A DNA stretch of 64,000 bases from Bradyrhizobium erythrophlei (GTDB taxonomy: Bacteria > Pseudomonadota > Alphaproteobacteria > Rhizobiales > Xanthobacteraceae): contig NZ_LT670818.1 in assembly GCF_900129505.1 (NCBI RefSeq), positions 2,666,001 through 2,730,000 on the forward strand, in the 5' to 3' direction. Both the position numbers and the translations under genes were made by a program. This document shows positions 11,301 through 18,085 of this stretch, piece by piece. The first letter of the stretch is position 1. Each line of letters begins with the position of its first letter. The notes beneath the pieces are model-generated. The model saw only the letters and a program-made list of their open reading frames with translations. It made no database searches and had not been told where the DNA came from.

Positions 11301-12723
11301 CGTAACGATCATTGCCGAGGCTGGAGCAACCATTACAGCCGGGCGCTATGGTATCGGCGCGTTCGGCTACGATGGCGGCGACGTGAGCGTCACCAACCAT
11401 GCGTACGTGACAGGTGCGACGGCGGCCATCGATGCGCTGGCGACATCTGCCGGCACGGTCTTCATCGACAATTATGGAATGATCGCGGGAGACGTCGTCA
11501 GCTCGGGCAATGCAACATTCCATAACGAGGTCGGAGCTATCTGGAACCTTGCGGGCAGCAGCACTTTCACCGGGACCAGTGAGCTCATCAACGACGGGGC
11601 CATCGATACGACAGGCATATCCGGCATCGCCACGTCGGGCGTATTGAGCCTCGCCAATACAGGGGTCGTGGAGGTTCAATCCGGAAGCCTCGGCGTTGCC
11701 GCAGGGGTCACAGGTCTCGGCTCGTTTACGATAGACACCGGAGGGTTACTGGAGTTTGCAGCGTCGCTCTCTGCCGGGTCGATCATCACCTTTCAGGGCA
11801 CCGCGGCCACGCTCAAGCTCGACGACGTCGCGCATTTCGCTGGCTCCGTGACCGGTTTCGCCTTCGGCGACACTATCGACCTTGTCGGCATCAGTCCCGC
11901 GAGTGTCAGCGTCGGCAATTCCGGTCCGTTGCAGATCGGTTATGGCACCGGATCCATCGCGCTGGGCGGCAACTACAACCCTGCCGATTTCACAGTCGGA
12001 GCCGACGGTCATGGTGGAACCGACGTCACCTGGAATCATCAAGCGCCGGTTATCTCAACAAGCGGCCTCACCATTATCCAAAATGGCAATGGTACGATGA
12101 CAATAACGGGCCTGCAGGTCTCGGACTCCGACGCCGCGGCATCTACCGAGACCTTCACGATGACGGCGACAACCGGCGCCGCCGGTTCCGGAACCGGTGT
12201 TTCGCCTTCGACTGGCTCCGGCCTTCTGAGCGCGATCAACAGCGAGCTCGGGACCGGCATTACCTACAATCCCGGCATAACCCCGCCTTCGACCGACAAG
12301 GTCGCCCTCACCGTCAGCGACGGCTTCGGCGCAACCGATACGGTGAATTTTGTGTTTAACCTTGCCTCCGGCCCAACAACGCCTGTGACGCTGGTGGGCA
12401 CGTCTGGCAAGGACGTGATTTTGGCCACCGGCAACAATGACGCGCTCACCGGCGGCGGCGGCGCGGATCAGTTTGTTTTCAACAAGACGACCGGCGCGCA
12501 CACGATTACGGATTTCTCAACGATTAATGACCATATTGATTTGACCGCGCTGTCGTCGATCGTGACGGCAGCTACGCTTAACGCCTGGCTCGCCAGCAAT
12601 GTGGCGCCAAGCACCACAAATCCGGCGGACACCGTGATTTCTTTGGGGAGCACCGAAACGATCACGCTGCACAATGTCCTAGCGACGAGCATCCATGCCA
12701 GCGACTTCATCATTCATGCTTGA
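1..12723 (+). CDS. Giant Ig-like repeat adhesin, type I secreted (5' partial)
   Basis: The reading frame is open from the first base, so the N-terminus lies outside the window; at least 4240 codons are present. Bases 1-5394 encode near-identical bacterial Ig-like domains with VDTIAPAVAIT linkers. One more, diverged Ig-like domain follows (about 5395-5670). A long glycine/serine/asparagine-rich part (about 5680-12030) has recurring NSGS, AGI.AGY and YNYGxGNV motifs that suggest a beta-helix or filamentous fold. The C-terminus has a cadherin-like segment, a single RTX-type glycine-rich motif (LTGGGGADQFVF, near 12450-12480) and a tail ending DFIIHA, which is what type I secretion substrates such as LapA- and BapA-like adhesins carry. 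Its expected role is surface attachment or biofilm formation; this is inferred from architecture. No ABC exporter, membrane fusion protein or TolC gene lies downstream. Function is confident as a class, but the ligand is unknown. Confidence 0.88.
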   Translation, partial: AAQTISGTGEAGTTINLFDNGSLLQLPTVTVGQNGLWSASVTLANGSNSLTASDTDAAGNAGSSSAVTYTLSTVGPTVTESLSIDSGTSSSDRITSNDALTGTGLANTVVHFTVDGSPIATTVTANAQGNWSFTPTGLADGPHTIVASQTDGFGNTGTASLSFTLDTTVPAVAITTIEGGDNLINAAEAAGGIQIGGTAEIGSTLTVNGAAVTVDGTGHWTTSVTPAGQGALAVTAIATDAAGNSSSTTTNLTVDTIAPAVAITSGGGPVNQAAQTISGTGEAGTTINLFDNGSLLQLPTVTVGQNGLWSASVTLANGSNSLTASDTDAAGNAGTSSAVTYTLSTVGPTVTESLSIDSGTSSSDRITSNDALTGTGLANTVVHFTVDGSPIATTVTANAQGNWSFTPTGLADGPHTIVASQTDGFGNTGTASLSFTLDTTVPAVAITTIEGGDNLINAAEAAGGIQIGGTAEIGSTLTVNGAAVTVDGTGHWTTSVTPAGQGALAVTAIATDAAGNSSTTSTTLTVDTIAPAVAITSGGGPVNQAAQTISGTGEAGTTINLFDNGSLLQLPTVTVGQNGLWSASVTLANGSNSLTASDTDAAGNAGSSSAVTYTLSTVGPTVTESLSIDSGTSSSDRITSNDALTGTGLANTVVHFTVDGSPIATTVTANAQGNWSFTPTGLADGPHTIVASQTDGFGNTGTASLSFTLDTTVPAVAITTIEGGDNLINAAEAAGGIQIGGTAEIGSTLTVNGAAVTVDGTGHWTTSVTPAGQGALAVTAIAIDAAGNSSTTTTNLTVDTIAPAVAITTIEGGDNLINAAEAAGGIQIGGTAEIGSTLTVNGAAVTVDGTGHWTTSVTPAGQGALAVTAIATDAAGNSSSTTTNLTVDTIAPAVAITSGGGPVNQAAQTISGTGEAGTTINLFDNGSLLQLPTVTVGQNGLWSASVTLANGSNSLTASDTDAAGNAGTSSAVTYTLSTVGPTVTESLSIDSGTSSSDRITSNDALTGTGLANTVVHFTVDGSPIATTVTANAQGNWSFTPTGLADGPHTIVASQTDGFGNTGTASLSFTLDTTVPAVAITTIEGGDNLINAAEAAGGIQIGGTAEIGSTLTVNGAAVTVDGTGHWTTSVTPAGQGALAVTAIATDAAGNSSTTTTNLTVDTIAPAVAITSGGGPVNQAAQTISGTGEAGTTINLFDNGSLLQLPTVTVGQNGLWSASVTLANGSNSLTASDTDAAGNAGTSSAVTYTLSTIGPTVTESLSIDTGSSSSDRITSNDALTGTGLANTVVHFTVDGSPIATTVTANAQGNWSFTPTGLADGPHTIVASQTDGFGNTGTASLSFTLDTIAPAVAITTIEGGDNIINAAEAAGGIQIGGTAEIGSTLTVNGATVTVDGTGHWTTSVTPVGQGALAVTAVATDAAGNSSSTTTNLTVDTIAPAVAITTIEGGDNLINAAEAAGGIQISGTAEIGSTLTVNGAAVTVDGTGHWTTSVTPAGQGALAVTAIATDAAGNSSTTSTTLTVDTIAPAVAITTIEGGDNLINAAEAAGGIQIGGTAEIGSSLTVNGAAVTVDGTGHWTTSVTPAGQGALAVTAIATDAAGNSSTTTTNLTVDTIAPAVAITTIEGGDNIINAAEAAGGIQIGGTAEIGSSLTVNGSAVTVDGTGHWTTSVTAVGQGALAVTAIATDAAGNSSSTSTTLTVDTIAPAVAITTIEGGDNLINAAEAAGGIQIGGTAEIGSTLTVNGAAVTVDGTGHWTTSVTPAGQGTLAVTAIATDAAGNTATTTTNLTVDTIAPSVAIGIDNSNVTASHNTAAVTFTFSEAPIGFSLADTTATGGTLSNLQQIDATHWTALFTGSSNTQITNASVKVTAASYQDTAGNPGAAGSSPDFSVNTFPNSWSDSNGGSWTDAANWSSGTVPSSATDALITPYGSAPYTITLLPGATAVVKSLTVSDPNATILDEGTLSVLFSLVMSAGFLQVSNGGTLSLGGAAAFTVDFTGTGGNLVLGSSPGFTGTVNAISTADGTVAIGGGGNVTTISADAIDLTALGGTQANPSNLSVVPTGAITGAANGIAVIQNAFGNIAVATSGPVIGQAGRGIFAEESATGVGSVLVGGSGAVTGTGAAYSGIVAEILNAANASDVTVEQTGNISGGYDGIHALTDGNGNVTVITGPNALISGGRFYGIEATSNGTGSISVTTTTNDIVTSGSAGINAYNQATSIPQVGGITTSSITVTAVGTINSGSDLTGSSSRPAGILAGYKGAATTTPNAAVFGNVLVNNSANINAAGGDGIRAYNYGSGNVTVHDLAGTTIVSEDEFGVTASSYSIGNVAVTIAAGDIVNSGSSGVQAINLATAIAAGAASSVSLTANGTISSGTHLTPGGSQPQGISAGYFPGNAGAPNTNVNGSVVIDNFANVTAAAGWGVDAYNYGNGSVTVTDEANTTVSGAQYGIGAYSLSPGSGSVNVNVGTGATISAGKLYGLTGIVASSNNAGNISITTSTGDVINSGGTGISAGNQTTSASAASQISVTTFGIINSGFDMSTGGGQPGGIWAGYTPGGVNTVNSNVHGNVVVDNSAVINAASGVGIGLYNWGAGNLTATLESSSAITARLTGVTAYAQGGGNVSITNHGAITVANGVGISVGTGTGTANSVSGIVSISNTGAIAALGSVNSPVVQINNGSTQSAVFTNSGTVTANLLATGGSNLAIAAYNGGLTVNNTGTISGSVGLATATFNNNSGGIWNVGGSNWFGNGANAINNAGTINIFGTSFFTAAGTLAFNNSLASSVVNVEANAAAFIGGAVTGSGTFTIGDRAELEFASSVAAGQTVSFFDGSGLLTLDNPSNFHGTIAGLAIGDAIELNGVSVASAAINGSVLTVTETNSQTLTYQIAGALAGNTFSVLSGNEIILVPASVVPLTGSSGPLSFTPSTQQLYILSNKTISGGSAAGFNVTSADSTSTDYLTVQINQASSISGLSGSSNGVNLTTTGANIALINAGTISSGTGASGKGINTNSTTGSTDIIDYGNVTGGQFGIDAHTSGVGPLNIVVGGTAIITGTTSYGILAISTLGVLDVSTLPGITINSASSGILAENQGSSVPQANNSSISVSTAGTINSGSTPNTSGSEPAGIVVGFLGGTTSTPTSAVAGNVNVSDSANINAAAGMGIDAFNYGVGNLSVSVSSGATITAVAAGATALGFAQYGIFAFNYEAGNTSVTTASGSTINSGSSGINAANQATAISAAAASTVTVVALGAINSGANLNNSGSTPGGILAGFNPGNASVFNASVAGNVLVEDSGAIVAAAGDGINAYNYGIGNVEVDLGFGASISALVASTSTGRKTPYGIAASNYGPGDVTVITTSGNVIQAGGTGIDISNQAASIAPAAGSVITVSAAGTISSGTILNSSGSQPGGIQAGYSGGTTGGAANTSVNGTVIVNNAANITAAAGWGIDAYNYGNGDVTVNDSAGTTITGAQYGIAAYAESGGTGNVAVNVYSGATINTTSNIGILAFSTDIGNISVITSSGDTINSGGVGINAVNEAAAIPASASSLIVVTAFGTINSGSVVTGTGRLPAGIAASYLGGGTLPTTFPLTAINGDVVVNNFANITAAAGDGIRAFTYGIGNVTVNDFAGTITALDVGTPTDGNGVRNGYGIGINANNEGTGDIHVSTVAGTVIHSGGSGIAAVNMAPAPSTSLISVPSSSEISVLAYGTINSGTIPTAAANSDPAAGILAGYNPNNSDTSNNNVHGNVSIDDYASILAAAGTDGIRADNYGTGTVTIIAEAGATITAGRYGIGAFGYDGGDVSVTNHAYVTGATAAIDALATSAGTVFIDNYGMIAGDVVSSGNATFHNEVGAIWNLAGSSTFTGTSELINDGAIDTTGISGIATSGVLSLANTGVVEVQSGSLGVAAGVTGLGSFTIDTGGLLEFAASLSAGSIITFQGTAATLKLDDVAHFAGSVTGFAFGDTIDLVGISPASVSVGNSGPLQIGYGTGSIALGGNYNPADFTVGADGHGGTDVTWNHQAPVISTSGLTIIQNGNGTMTITGLQVSDSDAAASTETFTMTATTGAAGSGTGVSPSTGSGLLSAINSELGTGITYNPGITPPSTDKVALTVSDGFGATDTVNFVFNLASGPTTPVTLVGTSGKDVILATGNNDALTGGGGADQFVFNKTTGAHTITDFSTINDHIDLTALSSIVTAATLNAWLASNVAPSTTNPADTVISLGSTETITLHNVLATSIHASDFIIHA
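6600..11400 (+). repeat. Eight diverged protein repeats of the adhesin shaft
   Basis: A repeat of roughly 130-165 residues recurs with the order NSGS.G..A.N.A, then ANGTINSG, then PAGI.AGY, then VHGNV.V.N.A.I.AAAG, then I.AYNYG.GNVTV. The YNYG-type anchor is found near 6871, 7267, 7753, 9481, 9904, 10331, 10822 and 11281. Three copies precede a cap-like module around 8200-8720 (IWNVGG, FTIGDRAELEFASS, LTLDNPSNFHGTI) and five precede a similar cap around 11530-11890 (IWNLAGSS, FTIDTGGLLEFAAS, LKLDDVAHFAGSV). DNA identity between copies is low, unlike the upstream Ig block. Confidence 0.8.
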
Positions 12724-12809
12724 CATGCGTCGACTTTTGTTTTTAGCGATTGTGCTTTTTCTCGTGCGTTTCCCATCATTTCTGAGCATTCGATTGCGAG
12801 GGCCCAAAA

Positions 12810-13118
12810 ATGAGTGAGCAGGTCGCAAGAGGTTTCTCCACGTCGAAGAATGAACAACGTCACGGTGAATCCGGGTATTCGAACCGAAGTAAAGATCGCT
12901 CATCGGCTAAGCCCATTACGATAGGGGCGCGGTTCAGGATGAGCGTGCTCGGCGCGGCCCGTAGTCCGCGCCTCGCCAAAAAGGAAGGCACTATTGTCGG
13001 TGCCAGCCGCCTCAATAGCAGCATTCGGGTCCTGTTCGACGGCTCCAAATCGCCAATTTCGCTGCACCGGGATTACGTCGAGCAACTCATCTCCGAGAGT
13101 GAAATATCCTTGCCGTAA
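12810..13118 (+). CDS. Small conserved-looking hypothetical protein
   Basis: A 102-residue basic protein with no signal peptide or membrane segment. The first 35 residues are polar and low complexity. The rest (IGARFRMSVLGAARSPRLAKKEGTIV and onward to the RDYVE segment) reads like a compact beta-rich domain with a G-T-I-V-G strand pattern, similar in feel to small Bradyrhizobium proteins of unknown function. A GCGAGGG stretch lies 5-6 bases before the ATG and can serve as ribosome binding site. It begins 86 bp after the adhesin stop on the same strand, but no functional link is shown. Overlapping frames on the opposite strand look like shadows. No function is assigned. Confidence 0.55.
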   Translation: MSEQVARGFSTSKNEQRHGESGYSNRSKDRSSAKPITIGARFRMSVLGAARSPRLAKKEGTIVGASRLNSSIRVLFDGSKSPISLHRDYVEQLISESEISLP

Positions 13119-13534
13119 GTCGTGATTTGACCAGGTCGTGCCTTCGCTTGCTGGGCTGAAAAGGTGTTCGAGTTGGCGGCCATCATGGGGGAGCCCCATG
13201 CTTATAATCCCGATACCTAGCTCCAGGCCGGCCTCACCGATCTGGTCAACCAGGGTGCTCGGTACAGGCTTGGCGCGAGGCCGGTGCTGACATGCGGATT
13301 GAAATGCTCACCAGAGGCATTTGGAACGAAGGCCGAAACGTTGTCGATCAGGAAGCTATCGATGACGCGATCATCGGGCGTCGTCACGAACGACCCGGCA
13401 TTCGTCGCCGGTCATCCGCTCCAGGCCGGTTTCTTGACCTCTGCAACTGGCAAAGGTGCATCGATTTTCAGATGGGCGTATCCCGACACAAGTCAGTCGA
13501 TACCCTTAGGGGCCACGTTCGCGACGCGAGCAAT
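13119..13534. other. Intergenic stretch, no supported gene
   Basis: About 415 bp between a plus-strand and a minus-strand gene that converge. Several short open frames exist on both strands, but none has a convincing start, composition or domain. No clear terminator hairpin with a T-run was found. Confidence 0.5.
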
Positions 13535-14266
13535 TCAAGGATCATGCCGGGGCTGGATTGCCCTGATCGGGGCTGTGCGCCGCATATCTGCTCCGGCGTT
13601 TTTTGCGGGCCGGGCCTTTGCACGGGCATTTTGCTCGGGCCGGATCTCTGCGCGCGCATTTTGTAAAGGATGGATTAGCCGGTGCCTTTGCACGTGCCGG
13701 ATCTGCGGTGCGGCCTCTTGCGCAACCGGTGTTCGGGAATCTTCTGCAGGCTGTACAGGTTCTGCAGGCTTTACGGTCTCTACAGACTGTACGGGCTCGA
13801 CGGACTGTACAGGCTCGACCTTTGCCCGTGCATCTTCCTCGGCCGCCCAGGCCTGGAGTTGCTTCAGCAAGTCTTCGGCTGGCTGCTGACGGATTTCGGT
13901 CTGGCTCTGATCGGCAGCTTCACGCGGGGAAGCCATTTCGTCGCCCTTCGGCACGTCCCCTGCAGTTGGCGCAGTTGGCGGCAAAACCTGACGGTCAGCG
14001 GTTGATTGAATTATTGGCGCCAGCTGACCGGTGCCATCCTGGGGTGCCGATGTGCCAATCAGGGAAGCCCTGGCTTTCGCAAAAAGCACGAGTGGATTTC
14101 CCGCCGACAGAACCGCGAACACGATCGCTCCCGCCGTTACGAACAAGATACTCGTCTTGAGGATTCGCGATGCAATTTCCGCTCTGTCCCAAGCTCTTAA
14201 AATACCCGACACATCGGGTTCTTCGGCATAATCCGAGGGAAGGAGCGGAACAAGATCGGTCCCCAT
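13535..14266 (-). CDS. Single-pass membrane protein with Pro/Val/Glu-rich linker and basic tail
   Basis: A 243-residue protein. The N-terminal 36 residues look cytoplasmic (MGTDLVPLLPSDYAEEPDVS). One hydrophobic segment spans about residues 37-60 (ILKTSILFVTAGAIVFAVLS). After it comes a long, probably extracytoplasmic, low-complexity part with PVQSVEPVQSVETVKPAEP repeats at about 150-175, then an Arg/Ala/His-rich basic tail (NARAEIRPEQNARAKARPAK). Proteins with this plan occur in Bradyrhizobium, but I know of no assigned function. The basic C-terminus may bind a polyanion such as peptidoglycan or DNA; that is speculation. Both neighbouring stretches are sparse in genes. Confidence 0.7.
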   Translation of the reverse strand: MGTDLVPLLPSDYAEEPDVSGILRAWDRAEIASRILKTSILFVTAGAIVFAVLSAGNPLVLFAKARASLIGTSAPQDGTGQLAPIIQSTADRQVLPPTAPTAGDVPKGDEMASPREAADQSQTEIRQQPAEDLLKQLQAWAAEEDARAKVEPVQSVEPVQSVETVKPAEPVQPAEDSRTPVAQEAAPQIRHVQRHRLIHPLQNARAEIRPEQNARAKARPAKNAGADMRRTAPIRAIQPRHDP

Positions 14267-14726
14267 GGTGATGTCTCCAAGCTAACGGCATCAGGTTCCT
14301 GTTGGCCAGCACTCTGCTATCGAAAGCCTCCGACGCCAGTTAGGAGAAACCTTGATTACATTAGGGCAGTGGATCTTTCGGGGGCCATGAATCGGTCGAA
14401 ACCCACGCGGCGATCGATAAAACGCGGCCGGAACCGGTGCCGGCCGTCTCGCACCACCGCTCGCAACGGGCCTGTAGCTCAATGGTTACGGGTTTGATTT
14501 GTGTTCGTTGCACTGGTGATCCTACCGTGCATGAGCACAGATTGCGGTTGTCGGATGTGATTTTGGGGGGCTGACCGGGACAACCATCTCGATAGCACGG
14601 TGATAGCGAGTTCGGTCAGACCGGCAGTCGGCGCCGGGATGGGGCGGTGATTAGCGGGGACAATTAGGTTTTCGTTAACTATTCGGGGTCATTCTACATC
14701 GATAGGTTGTATTTGGAGGACATCGC
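14267..14726. other. Intergenic stretch with a tRNA-like 5' fragment
   Basis: About 460 bp without a supported gene. At 14468-14488 the sequence reads GGGCCTGTAGCTCAATGGTT plus one base, which looks like the acceptor strand and D-arm of a tRNA. The anticodon arm, T-arm and 3' acceptor do not follow, so this is not a complete tRNA gene. The remainder shows nothing recognisable. Confidence 0.5.
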
Positions 14727-14825
14727 ATGCGGAGTCCCTGGATGCTTTCACCGGTCTCGACCTACTTCTTCATCGCGCTGGTCATTGTGATGGCCGCAGC
14801 CGGCACATGGGCGGCAGCTGGCTGA
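14727..14825 (+). CDS. Very small single-pass membrane protein
   Basis: An ORF of 32 residues (MRSPWMLSPVSTYFFIALVI followed by a short Ala/Gly-rich end). Nearly all of its second half is one hydrophobic helix. A strong TTGGAGGA ribosome binding site lies 6 bases before the ATG, which is the main reason to call it. No homology is recognised; it may be a membrane-embedded small regulator, or the ORF may be spurious. Confidence 0.5.
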   Translation: MRSPWMLSPVSTYFFIALVIVMAAAGTWAAAG

Positions 14826-15315
14826 ACGCAGAGCGGCCAGCTTTTGGTAGCGGATAGAATCCGTGAGGTCCGACACCGGGCCGCGGAAAGTCGCTCTTGG
14901 GTTCAGCCGTTTCGCGTTTCGAGCTGGGGCGACGAGCCGAGATCAGAGCCGCTGGAGCACGCGCGCGACCTGCGTCGCTGTCCACCGACCTTGCCCGCTC
15001 ATGTCACCGGAGAACACAGCGCTGCTCGCTAAAAAGAACATTAATGCAGCGATTGCCCGCCCGGACCGGCACTCTCCATCGTGGCGTCCCAGTTGCTCGA
15101 CCGGCCAAACTGTATCGGCGGCTGGGGCGGTCTCCCTAGCAGACCTGCGGCCGCCATTGGGCTAGCTCTTGGGAGGGGGATTGCCGGCGCCATACCGCCG
15201 GGTTACTACCTGTCGCGTTGGTCTATGTGGAGAAGGTTCGAACCCAGTTCCTCTCCCTCCGCCAGCTTGGCCGTTCGCCCCAGCGGCGTAAACTCAGATC
15301 CAGCGGTCCGGTGAC
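14826..15315. other. Intergenic stretch, nothing recognised
   Basis: About 490 bp. Overlapping short frames on the plus strand have shadow-like composition (runs of Arg, Ser, Pro) and lack good ribosome binding sites. It likely contains the promoter for the membrane protein starting at 15316, but no motif stands out. Confidence 0.4.
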
Positions 15316-16878
15316 ATGGTTTCCTCCGATTGGCAGGTCGTGACGGCCCGGGCGCGTCCTGGCTCGGATCGGTTCGTGGCGATTGCTGTTTTTTCGCTGC
15401 TGGCCGCCGCCTCGCTTCTCCCCGTATTGCTGACGCCCATCCCGGCGATGGTCGATTATCCCAATCACCTCGCCCGCATGTATATTCTGAGCCAGAACGG
15501 CACGCCCGATGCCAACCCGTATTACGAGGTGGCCTGGGCGCTCTATCCCAACCTGGCGATGGATTTGCTGGTGCCGCAGATGGCGCGGCTGCTCAGCGTC
15601 GAAAATGCCACGCGGCTGTTTCTGCTCTTGAGCCAATTGTTGGTCGTCGGTGGCGCGCTTGTGCTCGAGCGGGTCGTGAAGGGGCGTGTCCATATCGCCG
15701 GCTTCGCGGCGCTGATGTTTCTCTATTGCCTGCCGTTTACCTGGGGCTTCGTGAATTTCGAATTCGGTCTGGGCGTCGCGCTCTGGGCCATCGCCGCCTA
15801 TTTGATGGTGGTGGAGCACGCATGGCCGATGCGTTTCGTCGTCAACGCGGTATTCGTCACGGCCCTGTTTGCGGCGCATTTCTTCGCGCTGGGCATCTAC
15901 GGCGCGACGCTTGGGTTCTATGAGCTGTGGCGCGCCCACGACCGGAAAATTTCGTACGGCGATGCCGCGTTGCGGCTGGCAATACTCGCAATACCGGTGG
16001 TGGTGCTGTTCGCCGTCATGCGGTCGACCGCTGGCTCGATCGGAAGCGAGGGCACGATCTGGCATTTTGAATTCAAGCCGATCTGGCTGTTTCGCATCAT
16101 GAACGGCTACAATTTGACGGTGTCGGCGGCGACTGCGCTTGGGTTGATGGCCTTGGTCTATTTCGCCGCCAGGCGCGGCGTCCTAAAACTCGAACCGGCC
16201 GGAATTTGGCTCGCGACCGGCTTTGCACTGCTTTATCTTGCGATCCCGTCGAAGCTGTTTGGCACCTCGTTTGCCGACCTTCGCATCATCCCCGCGGCGG
16301 CCTTGATCATTCCGGCCTTCTGCTCGCTGTCGCTGCCCGACCGACGATGGACAATTGCTGCGCTCACTGCTGTCACCGGCATCACGCTCGCCAATCTGGC
16401 CGTGGTATTTGGGGTCTGGCTGTCCTACCGCGCGGATTATGCTTCTATCATCGAGTCGTTCCACAAGATCGACCGCGGTTCGCTGGTGCTCGTCGGGACC
16501 AGCGGCGAGGGCGAGGATCCGCCGTTCAACGATCTCACGCAGTATCCGATGTTTTATGCTCCGACACTGGCGGTGCATTACGCCGACGCCTTTGTGCCGA
16601 ACGTCTTCACCGAGGTGGGCAAGCAGCCGGTGCAGGCACGCGCCGCCATCCGCCGTCTCGCCATCCCCTATGGCGGGCCGATGCCGATACGCGTGCTTAC
16701 CGCGATTGCGGCGGGCCAGGCGCCGACCGACATTCCGCCTTTCATCCGCACCTGGTACCGGGATTACGACTATCTCTATGTGCTCGGACCGCGCGTGGTG
16801 AATCCGCTGCCAGACCTGCTGGAGGAGTTGGACGGGTCTGCGCGCTTTGTTCTCTATAAAGTCCACCGCGCGCCCTAG
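15316..16878 (+). CDS. Polytopic membrane protein, GT-C glycosyltransferase-like
   Basis: A 520-residue protein with about ten to twelve hydrophobic helices. After the first helix comes a PAMVDYPNHLARMYIL segment (about residues 43-60). The conserved acidic residue in this first extracytoplasmic loop is where GT-C glycosyltransferases such as polyprenyl-phosphate-sugar-dependent enzymes carry their catalytic Asp. The C-terminal 120 residues are soluble. The next gene is a GtrB/DPM-like GT2 that makes lipid-linked sugars, which would be a natural donor synthase for this protein. Substrate unknown; the GT-C assignment is by overall plan and motif, not by a search. The ATG at 15316 has only a weak ribosome binding site. 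Confidence 0.65.
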   Translation: MVSSDWQVVTARARPGSDRFVAIAVFSLLAAASLLPVLLTPIPAMVDYPNHLARMYILSQNGTPDANPYYEVAWALYPNLAMDLLVPQMARLLSVENATRLFLLLSQLLVVGGALVLERVVKGRVHIAGFAALMFLYCLPFTWGFVNFEFGLGVALWAIAAYLMVVEHAWPMRFVVNAVFVTALFAAHFFALGIYGATLGFYELWRAHDRKISYGDAALRLAILAIPVVVLFAVMRSTAGSIGSEGTIWHFEFKPIWLFRIMNGYNLTVSAATALGLMALVYFAARRGVLKLEPAGIWLATGFALLYLAIPSKLFGTSFADLRIIPAAALIIPAFCSLSLPDRRWTIAALTAVTGITLANLAVVFGVWLSYRADYASIIESFHKIDRGSLVLVGTSGEGEDPPFNDLTQYPMFYAPTLAVHYADAFVPNVFTEVGKQPVQARAAIRRLAIPYGGPMPIRVLTAIAAGQAPTDIPPFIRTWYRDYDYLYVLGPRVVNPLPDLLEELDGSARFVLYKVHRAP

Positions 16879-17082
16879 CTCAAGGCGTTGCCAGCTCCCG
16901 ATGACGCTCCGCGTTTCGAGCGTAGCGTATTCGGCTGCACGCTCGGAACCGGGCCATCCGGCCACGCCCACGAAAACCGCCGAAAACGCCTCGAAGCAAG
17001 CTGTCCTTAACGGTTGCAGCAAGGCCACCTTAACCAACGGTGTTCTAGACTTCCGCCCATTCAACGGAGTGAAACCTCTCAA

Positions 17083-18081
17083 ATGGCGGCCGATTCCGAA
17101 GCGATCAGCTACAGCATCGTGATTCCGGTGTTCAACGAAGAAGCCGTGCTGCCGGTGCTGCTGCGCCGGGTCGACCTGCTGCTCGCCCGGCTTGACGAGC
17201 CGTCGGAGGCGATCTTCGTCGACGACGGCAGCAGCGATTCCAGCCCCGTCGTGCTGCAGGCGCTTGCGAAGCGCGACCCGCGCTTCCGCTATCTCGGCCT
17301 GTCGCGCAATTTCGGCCACCAGATTGCCATCACCGCCGGGATGGACGCGGCGCAGGGCAAAGCGATCGTCGTCATGGACGCCGACCTGCAGGACCCGCCC
17401 GAAATCGTCGAGCAACTGATTGCCAAATGGAAGGAAGGCTACGACGTCGTCTATGCGCGCCGTCTGTCGCGCGCCGGCGAAAGCCGGTTCAAGCGCGCCA
17501 CCGCCCACTTGTTCTATCGAATGCTTGGCAGCATGTCCTCGGTCGGCATCCCGGCCGATGTCGGCGACTTCCGTCTGATCGACCGCAAGGTGCTCGACGC
17601 GTTGCGCCAGATGCCAGAGCAGGACCGCTTCGTGCGCGGCATGATCGCCTGGCTCGGCTTCCGGCAGACCGAAGTGACTTTCCATCGCCTCGAGCGCGCC
17701 GCCGGTGAAACCAAATATCCGCTGTTCAAGATGGCGCGGCTCGCCATGAATGCGGCGCTCGGCTTTTCCGACGCGCCGTTGCGGCTGGCGATCTGGTGTG
17801 GCCTCGCGGTGTCGGGCCTGGCACTGCTCTACGGCGGCTGGGTGCTGGCGTTGTGGATGAGCAACGACAGTCATCTGGTGGCCGGCTGGTCCTCGACAAT
17901 CGTTGTCGTGTCGCTGCTGTGCGGTATGAACATGTTGATGACCGGCATCGTCGGACTTTATGTCGGCCGCATCCATGCCGAGGTGAAGCGCCGGCCACTC
18001 TACGTGGTGCAGAAGCGGCTTGGCTTCGGGCGCGCCCAGGCCGCGCCGGCACACCCCGCGATCCACGCCGTGAACGAATAG
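17083..18081 (+). CDS. GT2 glycosyltransferase, GtrB/DPM1-like with C-terminal membrane helices
   Basis: A 332-residue protein. The GT-A domain occupies residues 1-230 and shows YSIVIPVFNEE, the VDDGSSDSS nucleotide-binding motif, NFGHQIAITAG, and the metal-binding MDADLQDPPE (DxD-type) motif. Two membrane helices (about 235-260 and 270-300) follow, as in polyprenyl-phosphate glucose/mannose synthases (GtrB, ArnC, Dpm1 class). It probably transfers a hexose from a nucleotide sugar to polyprenyl phosphate on the cytoplasmic face. I use ATG 17083 (MAADSEAIS), as GGAG lies 13 bases upstream; an earlier in-frame start adds a non-homologous 23-residue leader. It sits between a GT-C-like protein and a methyltransferase on the same strand. 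Confidence 0.88.
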   Translation: MAADSEAISYSIVIPVFNEEAVLPVLLRRVDLLLARLDEPSEAIFVDDGSSDSSPVVLQALAKRDPRFRYLGLSRNFGHQIAITAGMDAAQGKAIVVMDADLQDPPEIVEQLIAKWKEGYDVVYARRLSRAGESRFKRATAHLFYRMLGSMSSVGIPADVGDFRLIDRKVLDALRQMPEQDRFVRGMIAWLGFRQTEVTFHRLERAAGETKYPLFKMARLAMNAALGFSDAPLRLAIWCGLAVSGLALLYGGWVLALWMSNDSHLVAGWSSTIVVVSLLCGMNMLMTGIVGLYVGRIHAEVKRRPLYVVQKRLGFGRAQAAPAHPAIHAVNE

Positions 18082-18085
18082 GCGC

